NCBI GenBank assembly: GCA_010093485.1 | Contig: MU001495.1 | Location: 2,003,470-2,067,469 of the forward strand | DNA from: Karstenula rhodostoma CBS 690.94 | Lineage: Eukaryota; Ascomycota; Dothideomycetes; Pleosporales; Didymosphaeriaceae | Length of the DNA stretch: 64,000 bases | Reading direction: 5' to 3' | In this document: piece after piece, positions 14,201 to 27,700 of the stretch | How the letters are laid out: each line of letters begins with the position of its first letter | How positions within the stretch are numbered: position 1 is the stretch's first letter | Position numbers and translations under genes: made by a program | The notes under the pieces: generated by a model | Told to the model about the DNA's origin: nothing | What the model saw: the letters and a program-made list of their open reading frames with translations, nothing else | Databases searched by the model: none

Positions 14201-15959
14201 AGTTATTTTATTCTTAGAGTAAAGAAATCTAGTTAACTTTTAATTTTTATTTATAGTAAGATTTACTAGCTTTTAATTACTAGCTTTATAAATAGAATTA
14301 GCTAGATACTAGTAATTATTTTTATAGATACTAGGCCTATACTTTAGTATATTAAAACTCTTTTAGCTTAGATTATAGTAAATAAGTCTTTTTTCTAGTT
14401 ATTTCTTAGCTTTATAAAAACTATAATAAGTAATTAATAACTTCTCTTTACTAGTTTTTATACTTTTAAGTTATAGAATAAAGTCTAAATTCTATATATA
14501 CTATAGTATCTAGCTAGAGTTTTAACTATTAATTTATTCTTAGACCCCCTATTTATACTTAGCTAGAGAAATACTCCCTACTTATATATAATATTTTTAT
14601 ATAGAAATTTTATAATATTTTCTAAATTTACTCTTATTAGTATTTTAGTCTTAGGCTATTTAGATATATACTCTCTTACTACTATTAAAAATAATTTCTA
14701 ATACTTATTTATTAGTATATAGATAATATTAATAGTCTATTACTTAAATAGAGTTTTAAAATTATTAATTTTTAAATTAGTCTCTATCTAATTACTTTAT
14801 TTTATAGTATAAATAATATATTTTTATAGTTTTATTTAGATAGTTTTAAACTAGCCCTTCTATTAAAACTAAAACTAAATTACTATATTTATAGCTTAGA
14901 TACCTTTATAGTAGAGGTACTAATAAATCTTTTAAACTAAGGCTTTCTATATATTTAGGTTATTAATAATCTATTAAATTACTAGATTTAGAATTAACTT
15001 CTTAAATAATAGTTTTATTTTTATAAAAAAGCCTTAGGTTTTTTTTATCTATAGAATATAATCCTTTTTTATAATTAACCTATTAGGCTACTTTCTAAAT
15101 AGTAGAAATCTAGCTATTTTTTCTAACTTTTCTAAAAAGTTATTACTAAGAATCTAGACTTCTTATAGGGTAAAGCTTAATTTATTATTATATTTTTCTA
15201 TTATATAGTCTATAAAAAGGTCTAGATTTTCCTCTAATTCTTTTAGGGCTATTTATTCTATTTATTATAGGTACTTTAATAGTCTATTAGTAATTATATT
15301 ATATTTTCTAGGTCTATAAATAATTTTAAAGTTCTAGAATAAAATAGTCTCTAACTAGTAATTTATAATTAACCTAAAAAGGTTTATAGAGAACTAATTA
15401 AGTTATAAAATTAAAATAATAATATTTATCTTAATAATAAATTAGGTCCTATATAGGTATAATATAAATTTTTTAAATATCTATACTACTACCTTATATT
15501 CTAACTTAGTTAAATACTATTTTAATTTAGCTTTAGACTATAGGGTATTTTTAAATTAAATAGGGTAATATTTTCTATTCTTTTCTATTTATTTAATATA
15601 TATACCTCTTTCCTATATACTTATATCTATATAAAGAAAGATCTAATACCCTAATTTATAATCTAGGGTTATTAAAACTAAAGTAGTAGTAATATTTTCT
15701 TTTAGAATTTTTATTAATTATTTTTTAATATCTCTTTATATCTATTTCTAGTCCTTTTTTATTAGCCTATATAATAGCCTTACTTTAATAGAAAAGTAAA
15801 AAATTTATTACTAATAATAAGTATAAATTCTAATAAACTATTATACTTTATTTATATTACTATATTCTTTCTAGCCTAAAATCCTTTCTATTTTTTTTTC
15901 TTATAGTAACTACCTATTAGGGGAGACCTTATAACTAATAATTTCTATTTAATTTACTT

Positions 15960-16330
15960 TCTAGAATAATTTTATTCCTAATACTATAGTATAGACTCTC
16001 TCTAAATTTACTAATACCCTATTAAGTTAGATAATATACTTAAAAATAAATTACTAAACCTTAGGTAGGGCCTTTTTATTATTATAGATTAATTTTAGTC
16101 TAGCTAATATAATATTATTAATAAAAAATAAAATATTAGGGAAGTACCTCTAAAGAATTATTAATATAGACCTCTAAAAGACTTCTAGTAAATTAGTTAC
16201 TTTTATAAGTAAAATATAATATTTTATTAGACTAATAGGTATTTAAAAGGTAGTTATATCCTTTAAAACTATATATAGGGGGATCTAGTTAAACCCTAAA
16301 AATAAATTAAATAGTAAATAAATTATTCTA
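15960..16330 (-). pseudogene. RIPed Ty3/Gypsy reverse transcriptase remnant (inner copy)
   Basis: The minus-strand translation shows the same landmarks as the outer copy at 7025-7393, including KDITTF, a VTNLLEVF block and FINN (about 16,113-16,124) at the catalytic FxDD position. Two independently mutated copies giving the same motif order is good evidence for a Ty3/Gypsy RT. Confidence 0.8.
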
Positions 16331-19300
16331 TCCCTAATTCTTTCTAAAAATTTATTAGCTAAAGGTATTAAATTTATATCTCGCTCTAAAACCTTATTAT
16401 ATAGCTAGATATTATTAATTAACTAATACCCTTTATTCTTCTTTAGTATAAGGAACTAAGGATTTTAATACTAACTATTATATATTTTAAGAATTTATTA
16501 GTTAATCTAATTTTTAATTATTTTATATACTATAGAGAAAAGTTTTTTTAAATAGGTAAATTTTTTTACTTACTAGATTTTATATAGTAGGGTCTAAATC
16601 TAATAGCGAGATATAATATCCTTACTAATTATAGTTATTTTTTAATATTTTTAAATAAGAGTTATTTTCTAATAGAATATTAGCTTATATATTAGTATAA
16701 TTTTACTAAATAAAAGCTAGTTCTCTATATTTATTTCTTTTAGTTATTCTAGAGTTAATTACTATTTTTTTAAAAAGCTTATATATTTAGACTTAAAAAT
16801 CTCTAAGTATATATTTTATTATAGTTTCTAAAGGCTTATTACTACTAGCTACTATTTAATAGCTCTTTCTCTCTAATCTAGTTTTTTAATTTCTAAAGAT
16901 TAATTACTTTTTAGTTAGTTTACTAGTTTTATTTTATTTACTATTCTTTTATATATTATAAAAAAAGTCTCTAACTTCTTACTAATTACTTTCTAATACT
17001 TTCTTACTTATTATTTAAATAACTTTTATCTATTTATTTTTTATTTATTTTATTTATTCTCTATTTCTTTATTACTAATATATATAATATTCGGATTTAC
17101 CTCTATTAAGTATACTTCCCTAGTAAGTATATCTACTAAGTATTTTCTAAATCCTTATTACTTTACTTATAATTTAATAATAAAAGTATATTTAATTTAA
17201 AAAATAAAATTTTTTTTTTATTTACTAAAGTAACCCTATAGAGATAATACCTTATTAGAGTAAATTTTATTACTAATTAAGCTACTATTATAAAGGGGGT
17301 ACTTAGAATAATAGACCTTTAGATATTTTATATAATCTTAAAGTAAATAAGGATAGATATTAATCTAATTTAAAGTAGAATATTATAAATAGTTTCTATA
17401 TACTTATTTAGGTTTCTACTTACCCCTATTATTCCTAATTATTTTTTAATAGATAAGTAGCTCTAATCTTAGTTCTAGATTATAATATTTAATATTCTAG
17501 TAGTAGTATATTATATAATATTTAGTTTTAATCTAAAATTAAGTAATACCTTATAGTAGCTTTCTAGAATTATAATAAAATAGATAAATAGCTTAACTAA
17601 AATACTCTAAATATCTATCTATCTTTCTAATTTAGTTCTATTTTTAAAATTTATTTTATCTACTATTTTTTAGTATTTATCTTCTACTTTTCTAATAGTA
17701 TATTAGATAACCTATATTATATTTCCTTATATAATCTAGTATAGGCTAGGGTATAATTTTTTTACTACTATTTTAGATAGGATTATAACTTTATATAGGT
17801 AATTCTAACTCTACTACCCTATTAGAGTTTCTAATTAATATAAACTAATAAAGATATAACTAAGAAAGCCTTATTATAATAAATTATTAGACTTCTTCTT
17901 TTTTTTTATAAGTAACTACTATACTTTCTAATAAAACTCTTTTTAAGAGAAAATTAATTCTATTATAATTTTTTTTACCTTTTAGATAAGAATAGTTATA
18001 AGAATAGAATTAGTATTTAGAGTATTAATAAAAGTTATAAGTTTTTTATTTAATAGAAAAATAAAAACTATTTAGTTTCTTTATTTTCTTTTAATTATAT
18101 TTAGTTCTAGTATATTTTAAACCTAGTCTCCCTTTATTTTTATAGATTTAGAAACCTATTAGTTTACCTCTATAATTATAACTTATAGTACTAATTTCTT
18201 ATTATCTATTTTAAGTAGGGAAAACCCTAGATAAAACTCTCTAATTAAGAATTAAAAATTAATTCTAATTCTTTTTTTCTAAAGGTCTTTTATTTAAGCT
18301 ACTATTATAGGTTTACTTACTTTAAAACTAGTTACTTTTTTAAGAGCTAATTAGATAACCTATTTTTAAGGGCCTTTTTTTTATACTTTTATTCTAGTTA
18401 TATTTATCTTTTTAGTTAGATTTATCTTTTTTCTTTAGTATAAAACCTCTAATAGGGTAATATAAAATACTTTAGTCCTATATATTATATTAATTTCTAG
18501 TTTCTAGTTACCTTATTTACTATTTATTAATCTAAAATTTAATTAGCCTAATTTATATTTAAAGTTAGTAGAAGTTTTCTTACTTTCTAAATTAGAAATC
18601 TAGCTAAAGTTTCTCTCTAAATCCTTATTACTAATATTAAAATACTATTTTATTTTATAAATAAGGTACTATAATTATATATCTTTTTAAAATTATAGTA
18701 TAGGCCCTTTAAATTACTTAAACTAAAAGTATTTTAGACTATAGTAGAAGTTAAAAAACTAGATTTTAGTATTAAAAACTTTATAATACTAGTTTTTTTT
18801 AATAAGTCTTTACTATTAAAGATACTTTTTTATACTATAAATACTCTCTCTATAGGTTCTATAACTCTAGATTTAATATTTCTAATTATAAATTACTTAA
18901 GTACTAGTACTAGAGTTAATAGTTAGATAATAAAAGCTTTTAAATAATCTATTATTTTATTCTATATAAAAGGTTAGAACTATTAGTTTATTAAAAGTAT
19001 ATTAGTTATTAGCTAGCTTATTAAAAATTAAACTAGTAGTAGTAAATATAAATATCTTCTACTATTAATATTTTTTTATTATTAAAATAAGTTTTTTTAT
19101 TTTTATAATAACCTTTTAAACCTATATATCTACCTCTTCTTCTTACTTTTTATTACTATTTAGAGCTTTTCTCTCTTCTTATCTCTTAAAAAACTTTTAG
19201 GGTAGTAGAATAATTAGAATTATAAGTAAAGTAACTTTAAAATAAATTAAATTTATAGTTACCTATTATTTATTCTACTATATAGTCTAAATAGTTTTAT

Positions 19301-20498
19301 TCTAATTTCTATATTATTATAGAAAATTATATATTTCTTATACTTAATAGGTATTTATATCCCTACCTTTTAGATAATTTTCTATTAGTATTCTATATAT
19401 TACTATAGTTTTATTATTTTAACTAAAATCTCTAAAGAAGAGAGTTTCTACTTCTAGCTATATAACTTATAATTAAATAAAAATAGTTTAGATATAGCTA
19501 TTAAATTTATAGAAGTAATTATTTAGTAAAATAGGTTATTAGCTTATTTTATTTAGCTAGCTTTCTAAGTAGGCCCTAGTTAATTTTTAATATTTAGAAT
19601 CTATTAATAAGTATTTAGAATAAAGTATTTTTTAGAATTTATTCTAGTATATACTAGAGGTTTTATATATTAGTAGTTTTATAATATTCTTTTAGTAAAT
19701 TTTAAAATAAAAATAAAATAGCTTCTATTTTTTTTATTTATTACTCTATTTTATACCTTTTACCTAGAAATTATAGTTTTTTAAAAATATTATAATATTA
19801 CTATTACTAAAATTAGTATATTATTATTACTTAAACTAAAAATAAACTAGACTATAATTTTCTTTTAGAAGTATACTTCTTTTTTATTTTTTTTTTTAAT
19901 AAACTACTTCCTTTTTTCTATTTTATTTAAGAAGTAATTACTAATACCCTAGCTTATTTAGTCTATACTACTTTTAATAAGGATAGATTAATTTACTAGA
20001 ATATAGTAAAAGCTATATAGATTTATATTTTCTAGTATACTTTTTAAATTAAAATTAGTTTTTTTTTTTTTTTTTTTTTTATTAGTATTCTTTATTCTTT
20101 AGTAATCCTACTTTAGGTAACTAAGTTATAACTTTTTACTTAAGTTAAATCTACTACTAATACTTTACCTTTTTATTTTCCTTTTAACTTAATTATTACT
20201 TAGGCTATAATTATTTAGGGTTTATTATATTTACTCTTTTTTAGAGTCTAGTAGCTACTTAAAGATTTACTAGCCTATTACTTAAGTTTTCTAGATAATT
20301 ATTTAAAAGTCTATTATTTTATTATTCTTTCTAGGTACTAGATATTTACTTAAAAGTTTATTAGTTTATTATATTTTCTTCCTAATTATTTAATAACTAT
20401 TTAAAATTCTACTAAATAGGTTCTATTAGTTTTCTAAATTTTATTTACTTAATTTCCCTATATCCTTTTAAAATAGCCCTATATCCCTTATTAAAAAT

Positions 20499-20720
20499 TA
20501 TAGTATTAGTATAGTATAAAGAGGGAGAAATATAAAAAAATAAAATTAAGTTATTTTAGTAAAAATCTATTATATAAAGTCTCTCTTATCTCTTCTATAA
20601 TAGATTATTAGAATAAGTATTATTTATTTATTTTATTTTCTACTAAGCTTCTTTTTTATAATAGTCTATTAGGTCTACTATTCCCCTAATTCTATATTAC
20701 TAACTAATCCTTATACTATA
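20499..20720 (-). repeat. 5' LTR of inner Gypsy element
   Basis: Direct repeat of 11059-11274 and the inverted counterpart of 23175-23395. Immediately after its end (20721) the sequence passes into the inverted outer copy. The pair of LTRs differs at many transition sites, as expected after RIP. Confidence 0.85.
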
Positions 20721-22330
20721 ATATATTTACTTCTAAGTCTAATACTAAGTTAAACTAATTATTTCCCTAATTTAATAAAGTATTAGAAAAGCTAACTATA
20801 GATAGTTAGTAAAAAAAAGAAAAAAAAAGTAGGAAAAATAAAATACTTAATAGGATTTTAGAGGAATTAAAGGAGAGATATAAAAGAGATAGATAGATAA
20901 TATAAAAAAAAAAGAAATTATAAAAAAAGTAGATAATAAAAGAAGGTTTATACTTTTAAAAAAATAAAAAAAAAAAAAATAAGTTTAGAATTAAATACTA
21001 GCTAAAGAACTATTATTAAAAGGGAAAAAAAAAAATTTAGTTTTTATTATTTTTTTTTTTTTATTAGAGTTCTTAGTAATATAAAAAGGATAATAACTAG
21101 TTAAAAATTTAAAAAAACTAAAACTACTAATAGCCTTAAAATAATAAAAAAGAGAACTAGTATAAAAATAATTTTACTAAAATTTAAAAAATAATTAGGG
21201 CTAAAGAGGTAAACTATTATATAAGAAATTAATAAATTAAAAAATAAAACTTCCTCCTTAAAAATAAATTAAACTAGAGAATAATTAAAATTAAAAAGAA
21301 ATAGTATTTTAAAATAGAGAATTAAAATATATAGAAGAGCTAGAAGTAAATAAACTATAATTAGAGTATAAAAAAAAAGTAATCTATATAAAAGAACTAA
21401 AATTTAAAAAAAAAAAAAAAAGTTAAGCTATAATAGAAATAAAATAAACCTCTAAAAGGCTATTAGACTAAATTAGTAAAAGTTTTAAAGGAGAAAAAAC
21501 TATAGTTTTAGAATATAATAAAATAGGGCTTTAAGAATTTATTACTAATAAAGATATTTAGAATAGAGATAGTTTTAAAAATTTATATAAATAGAGCCTA
21601 AGTATATATTATTCTAGTAGAAAAAATATTAGTAATTAAAATAATATTAGTAACTAAAGGACTAGAGCTAGAATTAGTTAGTTTTTTTAAAAAGAGGTTA
21701 ATAGAGTAGAAATAATATAAAATTAGAACTAAAACTTATAATAAAAAAAATAGAAAATATAATTACTATTTATTTAATATTTATTATAGATATTCTAATT
21801 TAATAGCTTACCTCTAATATAAGAAATATTATACTTATCTTTAAAATAAAACTTAACTTTATCTAAATAGTTTTAGTAGTAAGTATAATAATAATAAGTT
21901 AAAGAAAAAAAAAAAAATAGGTAATACTAGTAATATATTAAATATCTATATTAATATTAGTATAATAGTAACTATATTTAAAAGAAATATTTTTAATATC
22001 TAGACTAAAGAATTTAGTAATAGTCTCTATTTTAATATTACTAATATTAAAGTTTTAAATAATAAAATTTATAAATTTATTATTTTTATAAATACCTATA
22101 ATATAGAGAATAGAACTAAAAGTAATACCTTATAAGTTAAATTAATAAATAAAGTAAATAAAATTAAAAAAAAAAATTATAGTTTATTTTTTAATAAGCT
22201 CTTATCTAAACTAGAAAAAAGTAAATAAAAAAAAAAAAAAAAATAAAAAATAGTTAAAATAATTTATACTACTTAATAATATACTTTTTAGTAGACTTAA
22301 AAGGGTAGATATAGAGATTAGTTTTTAAGT

Positions 22331-22461
22331 TTTTTTTTTTTTTTTTTTTTTTTTTTAATGTAAAGCTGCCATTGTAACTACCTAGTAATAAGGAAAGATC
22401 TGGAGGTACTATATAGTTCTATTAAACGACTCTAAAGGATAGTACTATTCACGATAAGAGA
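22331..22461 (-). mobile_element. Short poly(A)-tailed retroposon, almost un-RIPed
   Basis: On plus it reads T26 (22331-22356) followed by 105 bp, so on minus it is a 105-nt body with a 26-A tail. It is flanked by the 11-bp direct repeat AGTTTTTAAGT (22320-22330 and 22462-22472). The inner Gypsy copy carries the empty site (complement at about 11,978-11,988). Unlike everything around it, it retains several CA and TG dinucleotides. It is either a SINE or a retrocopied small RNA. I did not recognise the body as U1, U2, U4, U6 or a tRNA and saw no clear B box. Confidence 0.82.
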
Positions 22462-23174
22462 AGTTTTTAAGTTACTATTAAAACTATAATATAATAGATT
22501 ATTATAATCTCTATTACTAGACTTTTTACTACTATTTCTAGTAGTATTAATAGTAGTTCTACTAGTAGTATAGTTTATAATAGCTATAGTAAAGAGAATA
22601 AAAAGGGATTAATAAAAAAAATATTAAAAGAAAATAGAAGATAAAGAAGTAAATAAAAGAAATTTAAAAAAAAAAAAAGTTTAATAAAAAAAAATTAAAA
22701 AAAAATTAGAATAAAAGAGCTAGAAAATTAAAAAGTATTAATAAGAAGTTAAGACTAAGTTAAAAAAAAAAAAAAAAAGATAGATTCTAAAAAATTATAT
22801 ATTTTAAAATTAAGTATAGGCCTCTTAATAGAGTTTTATAAGGAAAATAAAAGCTATTTATAAGCTAGAAATTTATATATTATTATTATCTAATATATAG
22901 AGTACTAGTAAATAACTTTAATTACTCTACCTTAAAAAATAAAAAAGTAATTAATTATTAAGTATAACTATAATCTACTAAAAGGGCTAATAGATATTAA
23001 AATACTAAATAAATAAATAAAAACTAGATAAGACTCTTAAAAAAAATAATAAATAATTAAAAGAAAATAGGTAAATAGATTAAAATAAAATAGGGTATAT
23101 AAGGTTAAAAATTAATTAAAGTAATATAGTAGCTAAGATACTTAGGGGCTAAGTTTTAAAAAAAAAAAAAAAAA

Positions 23175-23395
23175 TATAGTATAAAAATTAGCTAGTAATA
23201 TAAAATTAAGAAAATAGTAAACCTAATAGACTATTATAAAAAGAAAGATTAATAAAAATAAAAAAGATAAATAATACTTATTTTAATTATTTATTATAGG
23301 AGAGATAAGAGAGACTTTATATAATAGACTTTTATTAGAATAATTTAATTTTATTATTTTATATTCTTTTCTCTTTATACTATACTAATATTATA
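23175..23395 (+). repeat. 3' LTR of outer Gypsy copy
   Basis: Inverted relative to 11059-11274 and 20499-20720, with the same outer ends. Its left side runs into internal sequence that mirrors 11275 onward, so it is the terminal LTR of the outer copy. The sequence after it (GTATA) cannot be matched to a partner because the other end of the outer copy is lost. Confidence 0.8.
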
Positions 23396-24508
23396 GTATA
23401 TATATTAGTATTCTATAAAGTAGTATATATATAAATTATATTTATTTTAATATAAACTAGCTTATTTTATATATAAATAAATAATAAAGACTTATTTAAA
23501 TATAAAATTATATAATAATATAAATATTATATATTTTCTAGTATATTAGTTTAGATATAAGTCTAGATATTAGACTATAACTATACTAATAAAATATAAT
23601 TAAATAATATAATATAGAAATTATATTATATATTTAAATAAAAAAGGGTTATAGTAATAAGAATAGTATATAAATAAATTTAAAAATAGTTTAAATTTAG
23701 AAATATAGTATATTTAAATTAACTATTTTAATAATATAAATAGGGTACCTCTATATTCTAATTATATTATATACTTTAAATATATATTTTAAATAAATAG
23801 TATACTAGAAAATATTTATTTTTTTTAAGTTATAGAAATCTAAATATTTATAAATAAAATATTTATATTAAGCTAAATAATATAGTTTTTAAAGTAATTT
23901 TTAAATATAAATAAAGTCCTAGGTATACTATACTATAAAGATATTAAATATAATAGAATATACTATAAATAAATATAGTTTTAAAGAAGTATAAGTTAAA
24001 AATATTTAAAAATAGTTAAAAGACTTATACTATTAAATAAATAAATAATAAAATATACTATAATTTTTCTTTCTAATATAGAAGTTAGGTTAGTACTAAT
24101 ATAATATTTTAATAAAAACCTAATATTAAATTTATTATTTTCTATAGAGATAATCTTTAGTAAAACTCTATATTTTAATACTTTATAACTTTTTACCTAA
24201 TTACCTAATTATAATAGTTTCTAAACTAAACTATTTATAGTTAGTAGTATAATTTAATAGTAATATATAAAATTTTTTTTCTAAGTAGTTAATATTTTTA
24301 AATATACTTATAGATTTTAAAAAAGATTAGAAAATTTAAATCTTAAATCTCTCTATAATTATATAAACTAGAACTGTAAATTTTATACTATTAAATAGGG
24401 TTTAAAAAGTAGATATATTTAGACTTTTAAAGTACTTAAATATCTAAACTTCCTATTTAGGTATTTAAATCTTAGCGTTTATTACTATAAAACTAGAAAT
24501 AGCTATAA
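23396..24508. other. RIPed spacer between LTR elements
   Basis: 1.1 kb of AT-rich sequence between the outer Gypsy copy and the family A element. I see no frame, terminal repeat or copy elsewhere in the window. Confidence 0.6.
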
Positions 24509-24513
24509 CTTAA

Positions 24514-24719
24514 TATAGTAGAGAAAAGGAACTTGAATATCCCTTTATTTAGGGAGCGAATTAATAAGATTATTATATAAGAAAAGATTATTAGAAAGGC
24601 TAGTTATATACTATACTTATCCTAAATTAGTTTAGTATTTAGGTTAAGGTACTCCTTATTATAGCTAATTAGAGCTCTATAAACTCTAATATTACTAAGT
24701 ATTATTTATATTCTTAATA
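24514..24719. repeat. Left LTR, family A
   Basis: 206 bp, matching 31536-31741 (direct) and 911-1116 (inverted). Differences are nearly all transitions. It follows the CTTAA target site. Confidence 0.92.
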
Positions 24720-27700
24720 TACCCTTTAGGTAAATAGCGCTTATTATTTATCTACTAGTAGAATTTAATTATTTAAATTAGTTTCCCTTAGAAATATATA
24801 GCTTAGACTATAATTTCCTACTTATATTATACTATTATTAATATTATAATACTAATTAACTAGAGTAAAAATCTTTTAGTACTTAGTATAGTACTTATAA
24901 ATAGTAGTAGCCTTATAACTAGGTATAGTAAGTAATAGTAAATAAGGTAAGTAATTATTATATAGTATAAACTAGTAGAAATAAGTAGAATAAAAAGGTA
25001 TTTTTTATATCTTTTAAATTTCTTTTTTTTATTTTTATTATTCTATTTTATAGTATATTCTTATTTTTTACTTTTTAATACTTTACTTATATTTTTTAGA
25101 TAGTTAATAATACTACTAAAGCTTATATTACTAAAGTATATAAATAAAAAAAGAGATTTAAAGCTAAATAAGTAACTACTACTAAAAGATTTACTATAAT
25201 TTTTTAAATAATTTATTAATTTAGTTACCTTTTTACTTAGTTTACTTTTTATACTTTTAGCTAAGCTCCTCTATTAGTATTATATACTTCTCTAGCTATA
25301 GAAGAAGAGTATATTAGGGCTATCTAGCTAATAAACTACTTTAGCTACTTAATAAGTATTTTAAGTAGTAGGTTAAATAGCCTCTACTATAATATTATAA
25401 ACTAGTAAATAGGGTATTACTTTTACTATTATATATACTTATATAAATTAATATAAGCTAGATTCTTTACTTATCTAGTTAAATTTTACTAATTATTATA
25501 GTTTATTATTCTTAGTTATATATATAATATATTTTATTTTATTCTATAATAATCTAAACTCTAGTATAAGCTTTCTTTATCTTTTTTATTATTTAGATTT
25601 TTACTAACTATATATAGGCTTATAAGGTTAATTATTTATAGTAGTATATTTAAGCTATACTAAAGAATTAGAATAAAGATTAAAAAACCCTTTTTATATT
25701 TTTATAAAACCTTTATTTAATAACTAGCTTTTTTTCTACTTTTTTTACTTTTATTTCTACTCTATTTACTCTTATTCTATCTCTACCTACTTCTATTTCT
25801 ATTTTTATTTTTACTTTTTTTACTCTTATTCTTATTTCTACTACTTCTATTCCTATTCTATTTATTTTCTAGTAAGTCTATTCTATAAATAGTTAGAAGG
25901 TAGACTTATAAAAGGCTATATATATTTCTAAGTATAATATATCTATTTTTTATAAATATTATACTTTATAATAGCTCTATAAAATAGGCCTAAGTATTAG
26001 TTATTATAGTATAAATTAGTAGTAGCCTAATTTTAATTACCCTAAAGAGTATTTATATAGTTATAATAGATTTTTTAAAATTAAGGGATTTTCTATTTAT
26101 AGTTAGGGTAACTTTAGATATAAGTATTTTAAATACTTTAATATATTAGAAGTATAATAGTATATTTAGCTTTATAAGCTCTTTAATTAGATATTTAATA
26201 TATTTAAATAGAATAGATTTTTTTTATTTTTCTTTTATTTTTCTTTTATTCTTTAGTTAAAAAGTACTTTTTATAATTAAATCTAATAAATCTTTACTTA
26301 TTTTATTTTTTCTATATTTATAATTATAAAACTTATATTTTAAAGGTTAAGTAGCTATATAAATTTAGTAAACTACTACTTTAATAGTATTTTTATTAAA
26401 CTATCTATAGGTATTTTATTTATTTTAAGATATAAGACCTTAAATAATCCCTTTATATATTCTTATTATAGCTATATATTCTAGATATTAATATAGTAAA
26501 AGTATATAGTAATTCTTTTATTTTTTCTAATTACTAGTCTAATTATCTACTAGTTATTATAGTAGATTTACTAGAGTAATCCTAAGTCTAGTATAAGTTT
26601 AGTAAAAAAGTATTTTAAAACTATTACTTTTTTACTAATATACTCTAGAGTAAGAAACTTTACTTTTATAGTTAAAGTTATAATTATACTTTAGTAAGTT
26701 ACTTTCTATAGAATAGCGCTACTAAATAGTAAAGTAATATATCTATAGAATAATTATCTTATTAGTAAATTATTTATAAAAGATATATCTCTATAGATAA
26801 GTAGATCTAGACTATTATATCTACTAAACTAAATTACTTTCTAGTATATCCTATAGAGGTATAGAATTACTTAATTAACTACTACTTTATACTTTATACT
26901 TAGGTTAGTAAGGAAGAAGGATAGTTTTAATATAGTAAATATAATATCTAGTTATAGTATAATTACTATATATAATACTAATCTAATCTTTTCTTAATAA
27001 TTCTTAATCTACTATAGTAATACTTCGTTTTTACTTTTTTTAAGTTTATTAATTAAGAGAGGAGTAGGTAGAAAGCTATTAGCTTTATAAAGTTTAAATC
27101 TTTTTATAATCTTATTAATATATATATTATATATAAGTATAATTATTTAATTATTTTAGTCTTTAATTATTTATACTTTAAAAAACTATTTAACTAGTCC
27201 CTTATCTTTAATTTTATATTTATTTATAACCTTATTCTATAGTATTTAAGTTTACTCTCTATAGTTATTATAATATAGAAGTAGTATATTATTTATATAG
27301 AATAGTACTAGAATTTTCTAATCTCTAAAAAGAAATAAATAAGACTTTTTCTTTAAAGCTTTAAGCCCTTTAACTCTAAATAAGTAGGAAAACTCTTTAT
27401 ACTAGAGAAGTAGTAAGTCTCTTAAACTATAGAAAGCTTAATTTAATTTTATATATATTCCTAGTATCTTAAACCTATTTAAAAGTTTATAAGTTATAGA
27501 ATTATCTATTATAATTATAGTATTTAAGAATACTTCTATAATATTATATTATTTAATCTTAAAGTTAAATTTTATAGTAATTACTATTACTATTTAGAAT
27601 AACCTTATTATAAGTATAGTAGTATAGGTTAAATATAAAGTATTTTTTAATTAAAGATCCCTTTTAACTATAATATAAACTTTATAATTCTTAAACTAAC

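Larger units (their letters stand above)
11059..20720 (-). mobile_element. Inner full-length Ty3/Gypsy LTR retrotransposon (RIPed)
   Basis: A 9.66-kb element bounded by direct repeats of 216-222 bp (11059-11274 and 20499-20720). It sits inside an inverted copy of its own family: the flanks at 11,058 and 20,721 rejoin into continuous sequence matching its own internal region near 13,580. The apparent target duplication is ATAT (11055-11058 and 20721-20724), weak because the target is AT-rich. RT motifs read on minus near 15,960-16,330, so 20499-20720 is the 5' LTR. The 3' third (11.3-13.7 kb) is A-rich on the coding strand, implying a Lys-rich product. All frames are destroyed. Confidence 0.88.
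20721..23395 (+). mobile_element. Outer Ty3/Gypsy copy, right part with 3' LTR
   Basis: It is the reverse complement of the first 2.5 kb of the inner element (about 11,059-13,590), and so completes the outer copy interrupted at 11,058. It ends in the 3' LTR (23175-23395). A 131-bp poly(A) retroposon is inserted at 22331-22461. A stretch near 21,740-21,860 has codon positions that could once have been a Cys/His-rich finger (now mostly Tyr), but this is inference. Confidence 0.85.

Noticed and set aside
22331..22461. U1, U2, U4 or U6 snRNA retrocopy
   Set aside because: The minus-strand body shares no diagnostic block with the snRNA sequences I know; left as an unknown body.
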